Source of the DNA: Rhodospirillales bacterium
Lineage (GTDB): Bacteria > Pseudomonadota > Alphaproteobacteria > Micavibrionales > UBA1664
DNA length: 64,000 bases
Assembly (NCBI GenBank): GCA_023898805.1
Contig: CP060260.1
Location: 1,736,001-1,800,000, forward strand
Direction of reading: 5' to 3'
In this document: piece after piece, positions 22,794 through 30,705 of the stretch
How positions within the stretch are numbered: position 1 is the first letter of the stretch
Layout of the letters: every line of letters begins with the position of its first letter
Translations under genes and position numbers: made by a program
Notes under the pieces: model-generated
The model's database searches: none
What the model was told of the DNA's origin: nothing
What the model saw: the letters and a program-made list of their open reading frames with translations, nothing else

Positions 22794-23945
22794 ATGTTTG
22801 ACAAAACCGACCTTAAGGGAAAAACCGTTCTGCTGCGCCTCGACCTTAATGTCCCGGTCGACGACGCGCACAACGTCACCGATTTCACGCGCATCGACCG
22901 CGTCAAACCGACGGTACTGGCCCTGCGCGAACGCGGCGCGAAAATCGTGATCCTTTCGCATTTCGGGCGGCCCAAGGGCAAGCCGGACGATAAATATTCC
23001 CTGAAGTTTCTGGCCCCTGTCCTAAGCGAACGCTGGGGCGCGCCCGTATCCTTTGAAGGGCAGGGCGATGTAGTGCTGAAGGAAAATCTGCGCTTTGATC
23101 CGGGCGAGGAAAAAGACGACCCTGCCTTTGCCGCGCAACTTGCCAAACTGGGCGATTACTACGTCAACGATGCGTTCTCCGTTTCGCACCGCGCTCATGC
23201 CTCGGTCCATGCGCTGGCCAAAATCCTGCCCGCCGAACCGGGCCTTTCGATGCGCGCCGAACTCGCGGCGCTCGATGCCGCCGTTGCCAGCCCAAAAAAA
23301 CCCGTTGCCGCCATCGTCGGCGGCGCCAAGGTGTCGACCAAGCTCGACCTGCTCGGCAATCTTGTATCGAAGATGGACGTGCTGGTGCTGGGCGGCGGCA
23401 TGGCCAACACCTTTCTGGCTTCGCGCGGCTGGAACCCCCAGAAATCGCTTTACGAACCGGACATGCTGGACACCGCGCGCGCGATTTCCGCGCGGGCCGA
23501 GGAACAAGGCTGCCGCATCGTCCTGCCGGTCGATTGCATCGCCGCCGAAACCTTCGCCCCGGATGCGAAGCACGTCACCTGCGCCCGCCCCGACATGCCC
23601 AAGGATTGGGAAGTCATGGATATCGGCCCCGAAACCGTGAAACTGGTGCAGGAGGCGCTGGAGCCCTGCCGCACCATCGTCTGGAACGGCCCGATGGGCG
23701 TGTTTGAAATGCCGGCCTTTGCCATTGGCACCACCGCGCTGGCGAAATACGTGGCCGCACGCACGGGGGAAGGGCGCTGCGTCAGCGTCGCGGGCGGCGG
23801 CGACACGGTTTCGGCGTTGGCGCAGGCAGGGGTGCTTGACGACTTCACCTATATCTCCACCGCCGGCGGCGCGTTTCTGGAATGGCTGGAAGGCAAGGAC
23901 TTGCCGGGCGTCACCGTCCTTGCAAAGCCGAAGGCGGCGGCCTAG
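22794..23945 (+). CDS. pgk: Phosphoglycerate kinase
   Basis: Glycolytic/gluconeogenic enzyme making ATP from 1,3-bisphosphoglycerate. The N-domain has LLRLDLNVPVDD, ILSHFGRPKG and NLRFDPGEE; the hinge is AIVGGAKVSTKLDLL near 180; the C-domain has WNGPMGVFE near 300 and the nucleotide-binding VAGGGDTVSAL with STAGGAFLEWLEG near the end. The 383 residues are slightly short but complete. In this position pgk lacks the gap/fba neighbours common in other alphaproteobacteria. Confidence 0.97.
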   Translation: MFDKTDLKGKTVLLRLDLNVPVDDAHNVTDFTRIDRVKPTVLALRERGAKIVILSHFGRPKGKPDDKYSLKFLAPVLSERWGAPVSFEGQGDVVLKENLRFDPGEEKDDPAFAAQLAKLGDYYVNDAFSVSHRAHASVHALAKILPAEPGLSMRAELAALDAAVASPKKPVAAIVGGAKVSTKLDLLGNLVSKMDVLVLGGGMANTFLASRGWNPQKSLYEPDMLDTARAISARAEEQGCRIVLPVDCIAAETFAPDAKHVTCARPDMPKDWEVMDIGPETVKLVQEALEPCRTIVWNGPMGVFEMPAFAIGTTALAKYVAARTGEGRCVSVAGGGDTVSALAQAGVLDDFTYISTAGGAFLEWLEGKDLPGVTVLAKPKAAA

Positions 23946-23954
23946 ATAAATCTC

Positions 23955-24503
23955 ATGTTCATCCAGACCGAAGCCACGCCCAACCCCGACGCGATCAAAT
24001 TCATCCCCGGTACGCCCGTCGCGCCGGGCGGATCGTTCGATTACCGCATGGCCGCCGATGCGGACAAGTCGCCATTGGCCCGGCGCCTGTTCAAGATCGC
24101 GGGGGTCGATGGCGTGTATCTGGGCCACGATTTCGTCAGCGTGACCAAGGCTGCGGATGACGATTGGGCGGTGCTCAAGCCGCGTATTCTGGCCGCGATC
24201 ATGGATCACGCGCTTTCCGGCCTGCCGACGGTGGAGGGCGTAAGTACGCCCGCCGCCACCCAAAACGCGGAAGATGGCGAAGTAGTCGCACAAATCCGCG
24301 ACATTCTGGATGAACGCGTGCGCCCGGCCGTGGCGATGGATGGCGGCGACATCGTCTTCGACCGGTTCGAGGACGGGGTGGTCTACTTGCACATGCGCGG
24401 CGCGTGCTCCGGCTGCCCGTCCGCGACCGCGACCTTGAAAAACGGCATCGAAAACATGCTCCGCCACTTCGTCCCCGAAGTGCGCGAAGTCAGACCGGCA
24501 TAG
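23955..24503 (+). CDS. NifU-family Fe-S scaffold/carrier protein (Nfu)
   Basis: A 182-residue Fe-S carrier. The N-terminal Nfu-N domain (residues 1-88: FIQTEATPNPDAIKFIPG, SPLARRLFKIAGVDGVYLGHDFVSVTK) precedes the NifU-like domain with GGDIVFDRFEDGVVYLHMRGACSGCPSA, whose CxxC binds a [4Fe-4S] cluster with a partner subunit. In alphaproteobacteria it is regularly followed by tsaB and a regulator, as here. It delivers clusters to apo-enzymes; LeuC, IspG and MtaB in this window are plausible clients (inference). Confidence 0.93.
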   Translation: MFIQTEATPNPDAIKFIPGTPVAPGGSFDYRMAADADKSPLARRLFKIAGVDGVYLGHDFVSVTKAADDDWAVLKPRILAAIMDHALSGLPTVEGVSTPAATQNAEDGEVVAQIRDILDERVRPAVAMDGGDIVFDRFEDGVVYLHMRGACSGCPSATATLKNGIENMLRHFVPEVREVRPA

Positions 24504-24512
24504 GGTGGTACG

Positions 24513-25076
24513 ATGATCCTGTCCGACGAGGCGCTGGACCTCATCTTCCGCCAGGCGCGCAGCCATCGCAGCTTCACGCCCGCACCGGTCAGCGATGCGC
24601 TGCTTCAGGCGGTTTACGAACTGGCCAAGCTGGGCCCGACCGCCTCCAACCTCCAGCCGATGCGCGTGGCCTTCATAAAATCGCACGATGCGCGGGAAAA
24701 ACTTTTCCCGCTTCTCGATTCCGGCAACGTCGCCAAGGCGCAAGCCGCGCCCGTATGCGCCATCATTGCCTTTGACACGGCTTTTTATGAAACGCTGGAT
24801 GCCGAGCGCGCGGCGAAATACCGCGATGCCGACAACGTGGCGATGCTGCTGCGCAATTCCAGCCTGCAGGGCGCGTATCTGATGCTGGCCGCGCGTGCCC
24901 TCGGCCTTGATTGCCTGCCGATGTCCGGGTTCGACAATAACGGCATCGACGCCGCCTTTTTCGCCGGTACGGGGTGGAAATCCAATTTCCTGTGCCTAAT
25001 GGGGCATGGCGATGCGGCCAAACTGGCGCCGCGCGGCCCGCGCCTGACCTTCGACGACGCATGTCAGGTGATCTGA
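24513..25076 (+). CDS. Nitroreductase-family protein (RutE/HadB-like)
   Basis: An FMN-dependent nitroreductase-fold protein of 187 residues, resembling malonic-semialdehyde reductase RutE. Visible are the FMN-binding RSHRSFTPAPV near residue 15, LAKLGPTASNLQPMRVAF near 40, and the C-terminal half with LQGAYLMLAARALGLDCLPMSGFDNNGID and the final GHGDAAKLAPRGPRL. No other rut genes are present, so the substrate is open. It follows nfu by 9 bp and overlaps tsaB by 16 bp. Confidence 0.85.
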   Translation: MILSDEALDLIFRQARSHRSFTPAPVSDALLQAVYELAKLGPTASNLQPMRVAFIKSHDAREKLFPLLDSGNVAKAQAAPVCAIIAFDTAFYETLDAERAAKYRDADNVAMLLRNSSLQGAYLMLAARALGLDCLPMSGFDNNGIDAAFFAGTGWKSNFLCLMGHGDAAKLAPRGPRLTFDDACQVI

Positions 25077-25732
25077 ATATTCTCGCCGTCGATACGGCCT
25101 TAAGCGCCTGCGGCGTCGCGGTGCGCCGCGCCGACGGCACGCTGTTCGCCGAAACCGAGCCAATGGAACGTGGACAGGCCGAACGCCTGATGCCGATGAT
25201 CATGGAACGGCTGGACGCGGCGGGCCTGACCTTGCGCGATATCGACGCCTATGCGGTTGCCAACGGCCCCGGCACGTTTACCGGCCTGCGCGTGGGATTG
25301 GCCACGATCCGCGCCCTTGCGCAAATATCGGGCAAACCCGCCTATGGAATCGGCAGCTTCGACGCGATTGCCCGCGCGTTGCCGGACAGACCTTTATGTA
25401 TCCTGATCGAAACCAAGCGCAGCGATTATTACGTCCGCGCCCCCGGCTGTGACGATGCCTGTATGTCCGGCGAGGAATTGAAGGCGATCATCCGTCCCGA
25501 CTGGACGCTTGCGGGCGACGCGGTTGCCCGCGCCCGCGCCGAACTGGGCCTGTCTAACCCCGCGCATGAACTGGCCTTTCTGCCGCTGGACGCGTTGGTG
25601 GCCGGTGCGCTTTCGTTTACGCTTTCGCGTGCGCGCGATCATGCGGGCGCATCGCCCGCCCTGCCGGAACCCGTTTATCTGCGCGGGGCCGATGTTTCGT
25701 CCGCCCGCCGCAAACCTGCGCGGATTGTCTAG
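25061..25732 (+). CDS. tsaB: tRNA t6A biosynthesis protein TsaB
   Basis: Partner of TsaD in forming N6-threonylcarbamoyladenosine at A37; MtaB in this window acts on the same nucleotide. It belongs to the ASKHA fold: LNILAVDTALSACGVAVRR at the N-terminus, GQAERLMPMIMERLDAAG near 40 and AVANGPGTFTGLRVGLATIRALA near 65. The start at 25061 overlaps the upstream gene by 16 bp; a longer open frame from 24974 has no conserved sequence. The TAG stop (25730-25732) lies within the left arm of the palindromic element at 25729. RimI, the usual next gene, is missing. Confidence 0.92.
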   Translation: MSGDLNILAVDTALSACGVAVRRADGTLFAETEPMERGQAERLMPMIMERLDAAGLTLRDIDAYAVANGPGTFTGLRVGLATIRALAQISGKPAYGIGSFDAIARALPDRPLCILIETKRSDYYVRAPGCDDACMSGEELKAIIRPDWTLAGDAVARARAELGLSNPAHELAFLPLDALVAGALSFTLSRARDHAGASPALPEPVYLRGADVSSARRKPARIV

Positions 25733-26004
25733 GGTCAGGACTCATTAATGTCATGGATTGCGCGCGAAGCCAAACCGCGCATCCGGCCATGAAAAAGCCG
25801 AAGGGCGCAGCGGTTCCTGCGACCAAGGCTTTTGAAGCCGCCGGGGTGTGGTTTGGCCGCGCCCTTGCGGGTGACATGGGAAAAGGGCGTCTGCCGCGTC
25901 AAAGGGCTTCGACGGGGGAACCACCCCGCCTTCGGCCCTTTTCCTTGCATCCATCCCTTTCCCATGTCACGCACTCTCATGAGATTAATGGGTCCTGACC
26001 CTAG
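25729..26004. mobile_element. 276-bp palindrome-bounded non-coding element (MITE-like)
   Basis: The left arm CTAGGGTCAGGACTCATTAA (25729 on) and the right arm ending CTGACCCTAG (26004) form a roughly 26-bp inverted repeat with two mismatches, with CTAG at both tips. Inside are further inverted repeats: GTGACATGGGAAA..GGG at 25870 with CCCTTTCCCATGTCAC near 25955, AAAGGGC..GGGG with CCCC..GCCCTTT at 25905-25940, and GCCAAACC with GGTTTGGC. Short ORFs inside show no protein-like conservation. Such nested palindromes suggest a non-autonomous transposable element, or a structured RNA or extragenic repeat. No transposase is present. Confidence 0.6.
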
Positions 26005-26023
26005 GGTCAGGACCCTGTTTTTT
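25990..26023 (+). terminator. Perfect 26-bp palindrome with T-run at the element's right end
   Basis: GGGTCCTGACCC-TAGGGTCAGGACCC (25990-26015) is an uninterrupted palindrome followed by TG and six T. It should terminate plus-strand transcription from the nfu-tsaB operon before mucR. Confidence 0.75.
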
Positions 26024-26106
26024 CTGATTTATCCTTGTATTATGCGGCGTTATTACCTAAATAAAACGGGTAATCGATAATAATCAAAGATAAAGGCAAG
26101 AAAACG

Positions 26107-26550
26107 ATGTCCCAGCCCGCGTCCTCAAACGCCGTCAATACGGGCGATATTCTGGCCCTGACCGCCCAGATCGTCGCCAGCTATCTTTCCGGTAACACCG
26201 TTCCGGCGGCGGATATTCCCGCGTTGATCGACCGCGTGCACAAAACGCTTGCCAATGTCGGCGCTGGCGGCTCCGGGGGTGTTTCGGCTGAACGCCCGCA
26301 CCCGGCCGTTTCGATCAAAAAATCGGTCCAGCCCGATTACATCGTGTGCCTTGAGGATGGCAGGAAGCTGAAAATGCTCAAACGCCACCTCAAAAGCGCC
26401 TACAACCTGACGCCGGAGGCTTACCGCGAACGCTGGGGCCTGCCCAGCGATTATCCGATGGTCGCCCCCAACTACGCCGCCAAGCGCAGCAAGCTGGCCA
26501 AGAATATCGGCCTTGGCAAGCGCCGCAAATCCGGCCGCAAGGCGAAATGA
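26107..26550 (+). CDS. MucR/Ros-family transcriptional regulator
   Basis: A 147-residue DNA-binding protein of the MucR family, which in alphaproteobacteria regulates surface polysaccharide, motility and cell-cycle genes. The conserved core lies near residues 80-120: DYIVCLEDGRKLKMLKRHLKSAYNLTPEAYRERWGLPSDYPMVAPNYAAKRS. The N-terminal helices (NTGDILALTAQIVASYLSGNTV) mediate oligomerisation, and the C-terminus is Lys/Arg-rich. Only one cysteine of the zinc finger is evident in this stretch, as in many MucR proteins. It overlaps the cyclase gene by 4 bp (ATGA). Confidence 0.92.
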   Translation: MSQPASSNAVNTGDILALTAQIVASYLSGNTVPAADIPALIDRVHKTLANVGAGGSGGVSAERPHPAVSIKKSVQPDYIVCLEDGRKLKMLKRHLKSAYNLTPEAYRERWGLPSDYPMVAPNYAAKRSKLAKNIGLGKRRKSGRKAK

Positions 26551-27167
26551 AGTCGCTCGTCGACTTGACCCATATTTTTACCGGCGATATGCCGGTCTAT
26601 CCCGGCGATCCATGTGCGCGCCTGTATCAGACGATGTTTGTCGAGAAAGACGGGTTTTCAGATCACAAAGTTGAAACCTGTATGCATGTTGGTACGCATA
26701 TCGATGCGCCGTTGCACATGATCGCGGGTGGCGCACGCATATGCGACGTACCACTCGCGCATTGCACAGGACGTGGTCGTCTGATTGATGCGCGCGGTCT
26801 TTCGCCCGTTATTACGGCAGAATGTCTGGAGGGGACTGATTTGCGGGCGGGGGATGTTGTTCTGGTGTATACCGGCTGGTCCGCACGGTTTCGTGAAGAC
26901 GATTACTATAAAGCCTATCCAATGCTGGATGAGAGGTTTGCCCACGGACTTGTAAAGGCAGGAGTCGCAATGGTCGGTCTGGATACTCCATCGCCTGATT
27001 ACGACCCGTTCCCGGTCCACAAAATCCTGCTGGCCGCCGGTATTTTAATTGCTGAAAATCTGACCAATCTTTCCGCGCTGGAAAACCGGGAATTCCGCGT
27101 CCACGCATATCCGGTAAAGTACGAAGCCGATGCCGCGCCCGCGCGGATCGTTGCAGAGATTGGATGA
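26547..27167 (+). CDS. Cyclase-family metal-dependent hydrolase
   Basis: A 206-residue protein of the cyclase / kynurenine-formamidase-like family (PF04199 type). The signature HVGTHIDAPLHM near residue 48 supplies the metal ligands, preceded by DLTHIFTGDMPVYPGDP. VYTGWSARF and the late GLDTPSPD and NLTNLSAL segments are also typical. It probably hydrolyses an amide or cyclic substrate, but no kynurenine genes are near. Its start overlaps the mucR stop by 4 bp. Its codon use is a little less GC-biased than that of neighbours. Confidence 0.85.
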   Translation: MKSLVDLTHIFTGDMPVYPGDPCARLYQTMFVEKDGFSDHKVETCMHVGTHIDAPLHMIAGGARICDVPLAHCTGRGRLIDARGLSPVITAECLEGTDLRAGDVVLVYTGWSARFREDDYYKAYPMLDERFAHGLVKAGVAMVGLDTPSPDYDPFPVHKILLAAGILIAENLTNLSALENREFRVHAYPVKYEADAAPARIVAEIG

Positions 27168-27183
27168 CGCCCGGATTCGGATT

Positions 27184-27678
27184 TTACACAAGCCTGCCAA
27201 GGTCTTCCGGCTTCAGATGCCCCGGTACGATGATGACCGGCACACGCAATTGCGAAATCCCCTTGGCGGTGAAGTAACTGACCAGCGGTCCCGGCGTGCC
27301 CTTTTGCGTGCTTGCGCCCAGCACCAGCGCGACCAGGCCGGGATTGCCGTTCGTGATCGCGATGATTTCGTCGATCCGTTTGCCCTCGCGCAGGATCAGC
27401 GACGGGGTGATCCCGTGTTCGGCGGCCACGCTGCCCGCCAGCGCCTCCATCTCCCCCTCGGCCTTGGCGCGCGCCTCGGCCCGGGCGGCGGATTCGACGC
27501 CCATCCATTCGGTAAAGGCCACGGGTTCGATGATCCGCGCCATGGCCAGATGCCCGCGCCGCGCCCGCGCCTTGCGCACCGCGTAATGCAATGCGACGCG
27601 GAATTCCGGCGTGTCGTCCGCGATCACCAGATAGGTGCCGCCATCGCCGCCGCGCCGCTTTTCACCTTTTGCGTTCAT
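27184..27678 (-). CDS. Universal stress protein (UspA family)
   Basis: A single 164-residue Usp domain. It shows the N-terminal strand TYLVIADDTPEFRVALHYAVRKARARRGHL and the ATP-binding C-terminal GLVALVLGAST..GTPGPLVSYFTAKGISQLRVPVIIVP, where the G-x2-G-x9-G-S/T pattern is approximated. The protein probably binds nucleotides and acts in stress survival. It is convergent with the cyclase gene and same-strand with the TIGR02186 gene 12 bp upstream. Confidence 0.85.
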   Translation of the reverse strand: MNAKGEKRRGGDGGTYLVIADDTPEFRVALHYAVRKARARRGHLAMARIIEPVAFTEWMGVESAARAEARAKAEGEMEALAGSVAAEHGITPSLILREGKRIDEIIAITNGNPGLVALVLGASTQKGTPGPLVSYFTAKGISQLRVPVIIVPGHLKPEDLGRLV

Positions 27679-27690
27679 GCTCTTCCCGCG

Positions 27691-28419
27691 TCATTCCCGT
27701 TTCAGCAGCACCGTGGCCAGCCATCCGGCCGCCATCGCCATGGCGATGGCGCATAAACCATACAACACCCCGTCCTCAAGGGCAAAGCGCCGTATATCGG
27801 CGCTCAACCCCTCTGGCACGACGTTGAAACTGGTGCTGTCCTGTTCGATCACTTTGCCATCCGCGAACAGATAGGCCGAAACCTTGTATTCGCCGGGGGT
27901 CACGATCGGCGGCATGGCGAAATGCGCCTTGAACAGCTTGGGGCCGGGATAGGCCAGCGGGGTGACGGTGGGCACGAACAGTCGCCGCTGCTCCATGCGC
28001 GTGAACAATTCGCGCGTGAACGCGTCGTCCTGCACGGTGTTCTCGCCGTCCTCCGGCGCGACGTGCAGGCTGTCCAGCCCGATATGATGTTCGCGCAAAA
28101 CGTCCGGCGCGGCGACCATTGAAAGCGGGCTGCTGGCCGCCACTTCATAAAACGAGGGCACATCACTGTAATCGCGCCACGACGTGTTGGTCCACAGCCC
28201 CATCACCCGCGACTTGCGCCGCACGGTCATGGGGTGTGGCGGCCCCTCGATCACCAGTACGACCGCGCCCGGTTCGTCCTGCGTGCCGAATACGGTGATG
28301 CCCGCGCCGTTGAACCCGGTCGTGACGTGGATGATGTCGTCCGAGATGTCGACCGCCATGCCGTGCGCGCTGCCGCTAAAGGCGCCCAAAAGAAGGATTG
28401 TCAGGATTATCCGGCGCAT
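27691..28419 (-). CDS. TIGR02186-family exported membrane protein
   Basis: A 242-residue protein with a signal peptide (ILTILLLGAFSGSAHG), an extracytoplasmic beta-rich domain (VDISDDIIHVTTGFNGAGITVFG, DEPGAVVLVIEGPPHPMTVRRKSRVMGLWTNT) and one C-terminal membrane helix (GLCAIAMAMAAGWLATVLL). This family regularly accompanies a TauE/SafE permease in alphaproteobacteria, as here, where the genes are 3 bp apart. The function is unknown; a role in anion or sulfur-compound handling is inference from context. Confidence 0.82.
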   Translation of the reverse strand: MRRIILTILLLGAFSGSAHGMAVDISDDIIHVTTGFNGAGITVFGTQDEPGAVVLVIEGPPHPMTVRRKSRVMGLWTNTSWRDYSDVPSFYEVAASSPLSMVAAPDVLREHHIGLDSLHVAPEDGENTVQDDAFTRELFTRMEQRRLFVPTVTPLAYPGPKLFKAHFAMPPIVTPGEYKVSAYLFADGKVIEQDSTSFNVVPEGLSADIRRFALEDGVLYGLCAIAMAMAAGWLATVLLKRE

Positions 28420-28422
28420 CGT

Positions 28423-29358
28423 CTAATGCCCGATCGACAGCGTGTACGGGTCGTGCGGCGGAATGACCAGCTCGAATCCCATGCGGATCGCGACCACGAC
28501 GATGATCGCGGCCAAAAGCAACCGCGCGGGGCGCCCGTGCACGTATTTGGTCGAACGCAGACCCAGAATCGTGCCGATGACGCTGCCGAAAATCAGCAGC
28601 GCGCCCAAAATCAGGTCGATCGCATGCGTGGTCAACGCGTGCATCATCGCGGCCAGGGATGTCAGGACCAGCAATTGCAGCATCGACGTGCCGGTGACCA
28701 TCAACGCGGGCATGCCCAGAAAATAGATCATGGCCGGCACCACCATGAACCCCGCCCCGGTGCCCAGAATGGCCAGCAATATGCCGGAAACGAAGCCGAT
28801 ACCCATCGGGCCGTAGCGGCTGATCGTGATGCCGGATACCGGATATTCCGTCTGCATCGGCAGGGTCTTGAGCCAGCGATGCACCCGGTTTTCGGTTGGC
28901 GCGCCGCCTGCGTCGCGGCGCAGATAGGACCGCGTAATCTCGACGATCATCGAAACCCCGATCCCGCCCAGAAGGACCATGTACAGCGCCTTGATGGCCA
29001 GATCAATCTGGCCCAGCATGCGTAAAAGCTGAAAGATGCCAAGCCCGATGACCGCGCCGATCGCGCCGCCGGTCATCATATGTCCCGCGATCTTGAAATC
29101 GATGCCGCGTCGCTGCAACTGGCTGATGAACCCGGCGGTAGAGGATGCGATGATCTGGCAGGTCTGGGTCGCGACCGCGACCACCGGCGGAATCCCGAAA
29201 AAGATCAAAAGCGGCGTGGTCAGCGCACCGCCGCCGATCCCGAACAGGCCTGAAAAAAAGCCGACGACGATACCCAGAAGGACGACTGCGCCGGCCGACA
29301 CCGACATTTCCGCGATAGGAAGATAGACTGGCATGGCGTATAAGATTATCCGACTCAT
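28423..29358 (-). CDS. TauE/SafE-family membrane permease
   Basis: A 311-residue inner-membrane transporter of the sulfite/organosulfonate exporter family. Hallmarks are GIVVGFFSGLFGIGGGALTTPLLIFFGIPPVVAVATQ near residue 35 and the repeated half GFVSGILLAILGTGAGFMVVPAMIYFLGMPALMVTGTSMLQ near 200. About eight membrane helices are visible. The transported anion is unknown. A second possible start (29334) is eight codons inside. It is expressed with the TIGR02186 gene and probably the Usp gene downstream. Confidence 0.9.
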   Translation of the reverse strand: MSRIILYAMPVYLPIAEMSVSAGAVVLLGIVVGFFSGLFGIGGGALTTPLLIFFGIPPVVAVATQTCQIIASSTAGFISQLQRRGIDFKIAGHMMTGGAIGAVIGLGIFQLLRMLGQIDLAIKALYMVLLGGIGVSMIVEITRSYLRRDAGGAPTENRVHRWLKTLPMQTEYPVSGITISRYGPMGIGFVSGILLAILGTGAGFMVVPAMIYFLGMPALMVTGTSMLQLLVLTSLAAMMHALTTHAIDLILGALLIFGSVIGTILGLRSTKYVHGRPARLLLAAIIVVVAIRMGFELVIPPHDPYTLSIGH

Positions 29359-29385
29359 TACGGCAAAAACAGGGCCGAGGATGAA

Positions 29386-29808
29386 ATGTTACCGCACGAA
29401 ACGCCGTTGATCGACCGTTACGTCGCTTGGCTGGAAACGCTGGCACCGCAGGGTGTCCACCGGGTCGCGCAATTCGTGGCCCGCGACGTGCGTTACCGCA
29501 CGCCGGAGCGCGAGGGCGCGGGGGTCGATGCCGCAATCGTGATCCATGCCGCCCTGTTCGATGGCGTATCCGCGCTGCGTATGAAGGTCACCGACCGCGC
29601 ATCCGGCCTGAACGGGCATACCGCTTACCTGCGCTGGGACCGTCTGGTGACCCGCGCCGATGGCGTGAAATACAGTCTTTCCGGCGTCAGCGAGGCAATG
29701 ATCGACATGACCGGCAAGATCGCATCCATCGTCGAATACTGGGACGGCGTGCCGCCGCCGCCCGCGCCGCGCGGCCTGCTGGCGCGGCTTTTAAAACGTC
29801 AGGGTTAG
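29386..29808 (+). CDS. NTF2-like / SnoaL-like small protein
   Basis: A 140-residue protein with an NTF2-like cone fold pattern: an N-terminal helix (LIDRYVAWLETLAPQGVHRVAQFV), VRYRTPERE, then four beta-strands including LRMKVTDRASGLNGHTAYLRWDRLVT and KYSLSGVSEAMIDMTGKIASIVEYWDG. Such proteins may be polyketide cyclases, isomerases or binding proteins; no catalytic motif distinguishes them here. It is convergent with the S66 peptidase and overlaps it by 18 bp. Confidence 0.75.
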   Translation: MLPHETPLIDRYVAWLETLAPQGVHRVAQFVARDVRYRTPEREGAGVDAAIVIHAALFDGVSALRMKVTDRASGLNGHTAYLRWDRLVTRADGVKYSLSGVSEAMIDMTGKIASIVEYWDGVPPPPAPRGLLARLLKRQG

Positions 29809-30693
29809 ATTCCCGGCATCCAGATGCGCGACCCCGCCAATGGGAAGCGTGCATAAAGGCCCGGAATGTCCGAAAGGGGCATTGACGATGACCGGGATGT
29901 CCAGCCCGGCGATATGCTCGGCGATGATTTCGTCGGGCGTGAAACCGAACGGCGTGACCGAGGAATCTCCATCGGTACCGATTTGCCCGATCACCAGCCC
30001 CGCCAGCTTTTCAAACGCGCCCGAAAGCCGCAATTGCACGAACATGCGGTCATAACGGCTCAACTGGTCGCCCACGTCCTCAAGAAATAAAATCGCGCCG
30101 GTGGTATCCGGCATGTACGGGGTCCCCGTCAGCGCCGCCATCATCGACAGATTGCCGCCGATCATCGGGCCCTGCACCCGTCCGTCCTTCAGGATCTTGG
30201 CGTCGGGCCAGTTCAGCGTCGTTTCCATGCCGCCCAGCGCGCGGGTCATCTGGATGATTTCATGCGGTTGCGCGCGGCCCAGCCGTGAAAGCGTCGGGCC
30301 GTGATACCCGCATAATCCCGTGCGCGCGTAAATCGCGTTGATCAGCGCCGTGCCGTCCGAAAACGCGATCAGCGGCTTGGGGTTGGCGACAATCGCCGCG
30401 AAGTCGAGATGCGGCAGCGCGTGCATCACCCGGTTGCCGCCGCGCGCGGCCATGATCGCGTCGATGCCCGTGTCGGCGAACAAATCGTTGATCGCTTGCG
30501 CGCGTTCGGCTGCGCTGCCTGCCGATTGATGGTGCGTCAATCCGTTTTGCGGGTGGATGAATACGCGGTATCCGCAATCTTCAAGAATATGCATACCCGC
30601 GGCGTCCGGCGCCCCGCGCGAGGACGGGGCGCAGATGCCGATCGTGCCGCCAGCGGGCAGAGGGCAGGGCGCAAGGCGCGCCGGACGGGTCAT
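29791..30693 (-). CDS. S66-family LD-carboxypeptidase
   Basis: A 300-residue serine carboxypeptidase of the LdcA/MccF family that cleaves the terminal D-Ala from muramoyl tetrapeptides, or detoxifies microcin-like compounds. The nucleophile Ser lies in PLIAFSDGTALINAIY near residue 113, preceded by AARGGNRVMHAL. The Glu lies in ILFLEDVGDQLSRYDRMFVQL near 205 and the His in NAPFGHSGPLCTLPIGG near 272. Probably cytoplasmic, in murein recycling. It lies 12 bp downstream of the photolyase stop on the same strand. Confidence 0.9.
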   Translation of the reverse strand: MTRPARLAPCPLPAGGTIGICAPSSRGAPDAAGMHILEDCGYRVFIHPQNGLTHHQSAGSAAERAQAINDLFADTGIDAIMAARGGNRVMHALPHLDFAAIVANPKPLIAFSDGTALINAIYARTGLCGYHGPTLSRLGRAQPHEIIQMTRALGGMETTLNWPDAKILKDGRVQGPMIGGNLSMMAALTGTPYMPDTTGAILFLEDVGDQLSRYDRMFVQLRLSGAFEKLAGLVIGQIGTDGDSSVTPFGFTPDEIIAEHIAGLDIPVIVNAPFGHSGPLCTLPIGGVAHLDAGNLTLTF

Positions 30694-30705
30694 GCGCCCA
30701 TTGTC

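Noticed and set aside
25735..25998. Roughly 80-codon ORFs on both strands within the palindromic element.
   Set aside because: Their codons simply follow the inverted-repeat sequence; no conserved or folded pattern is visible.
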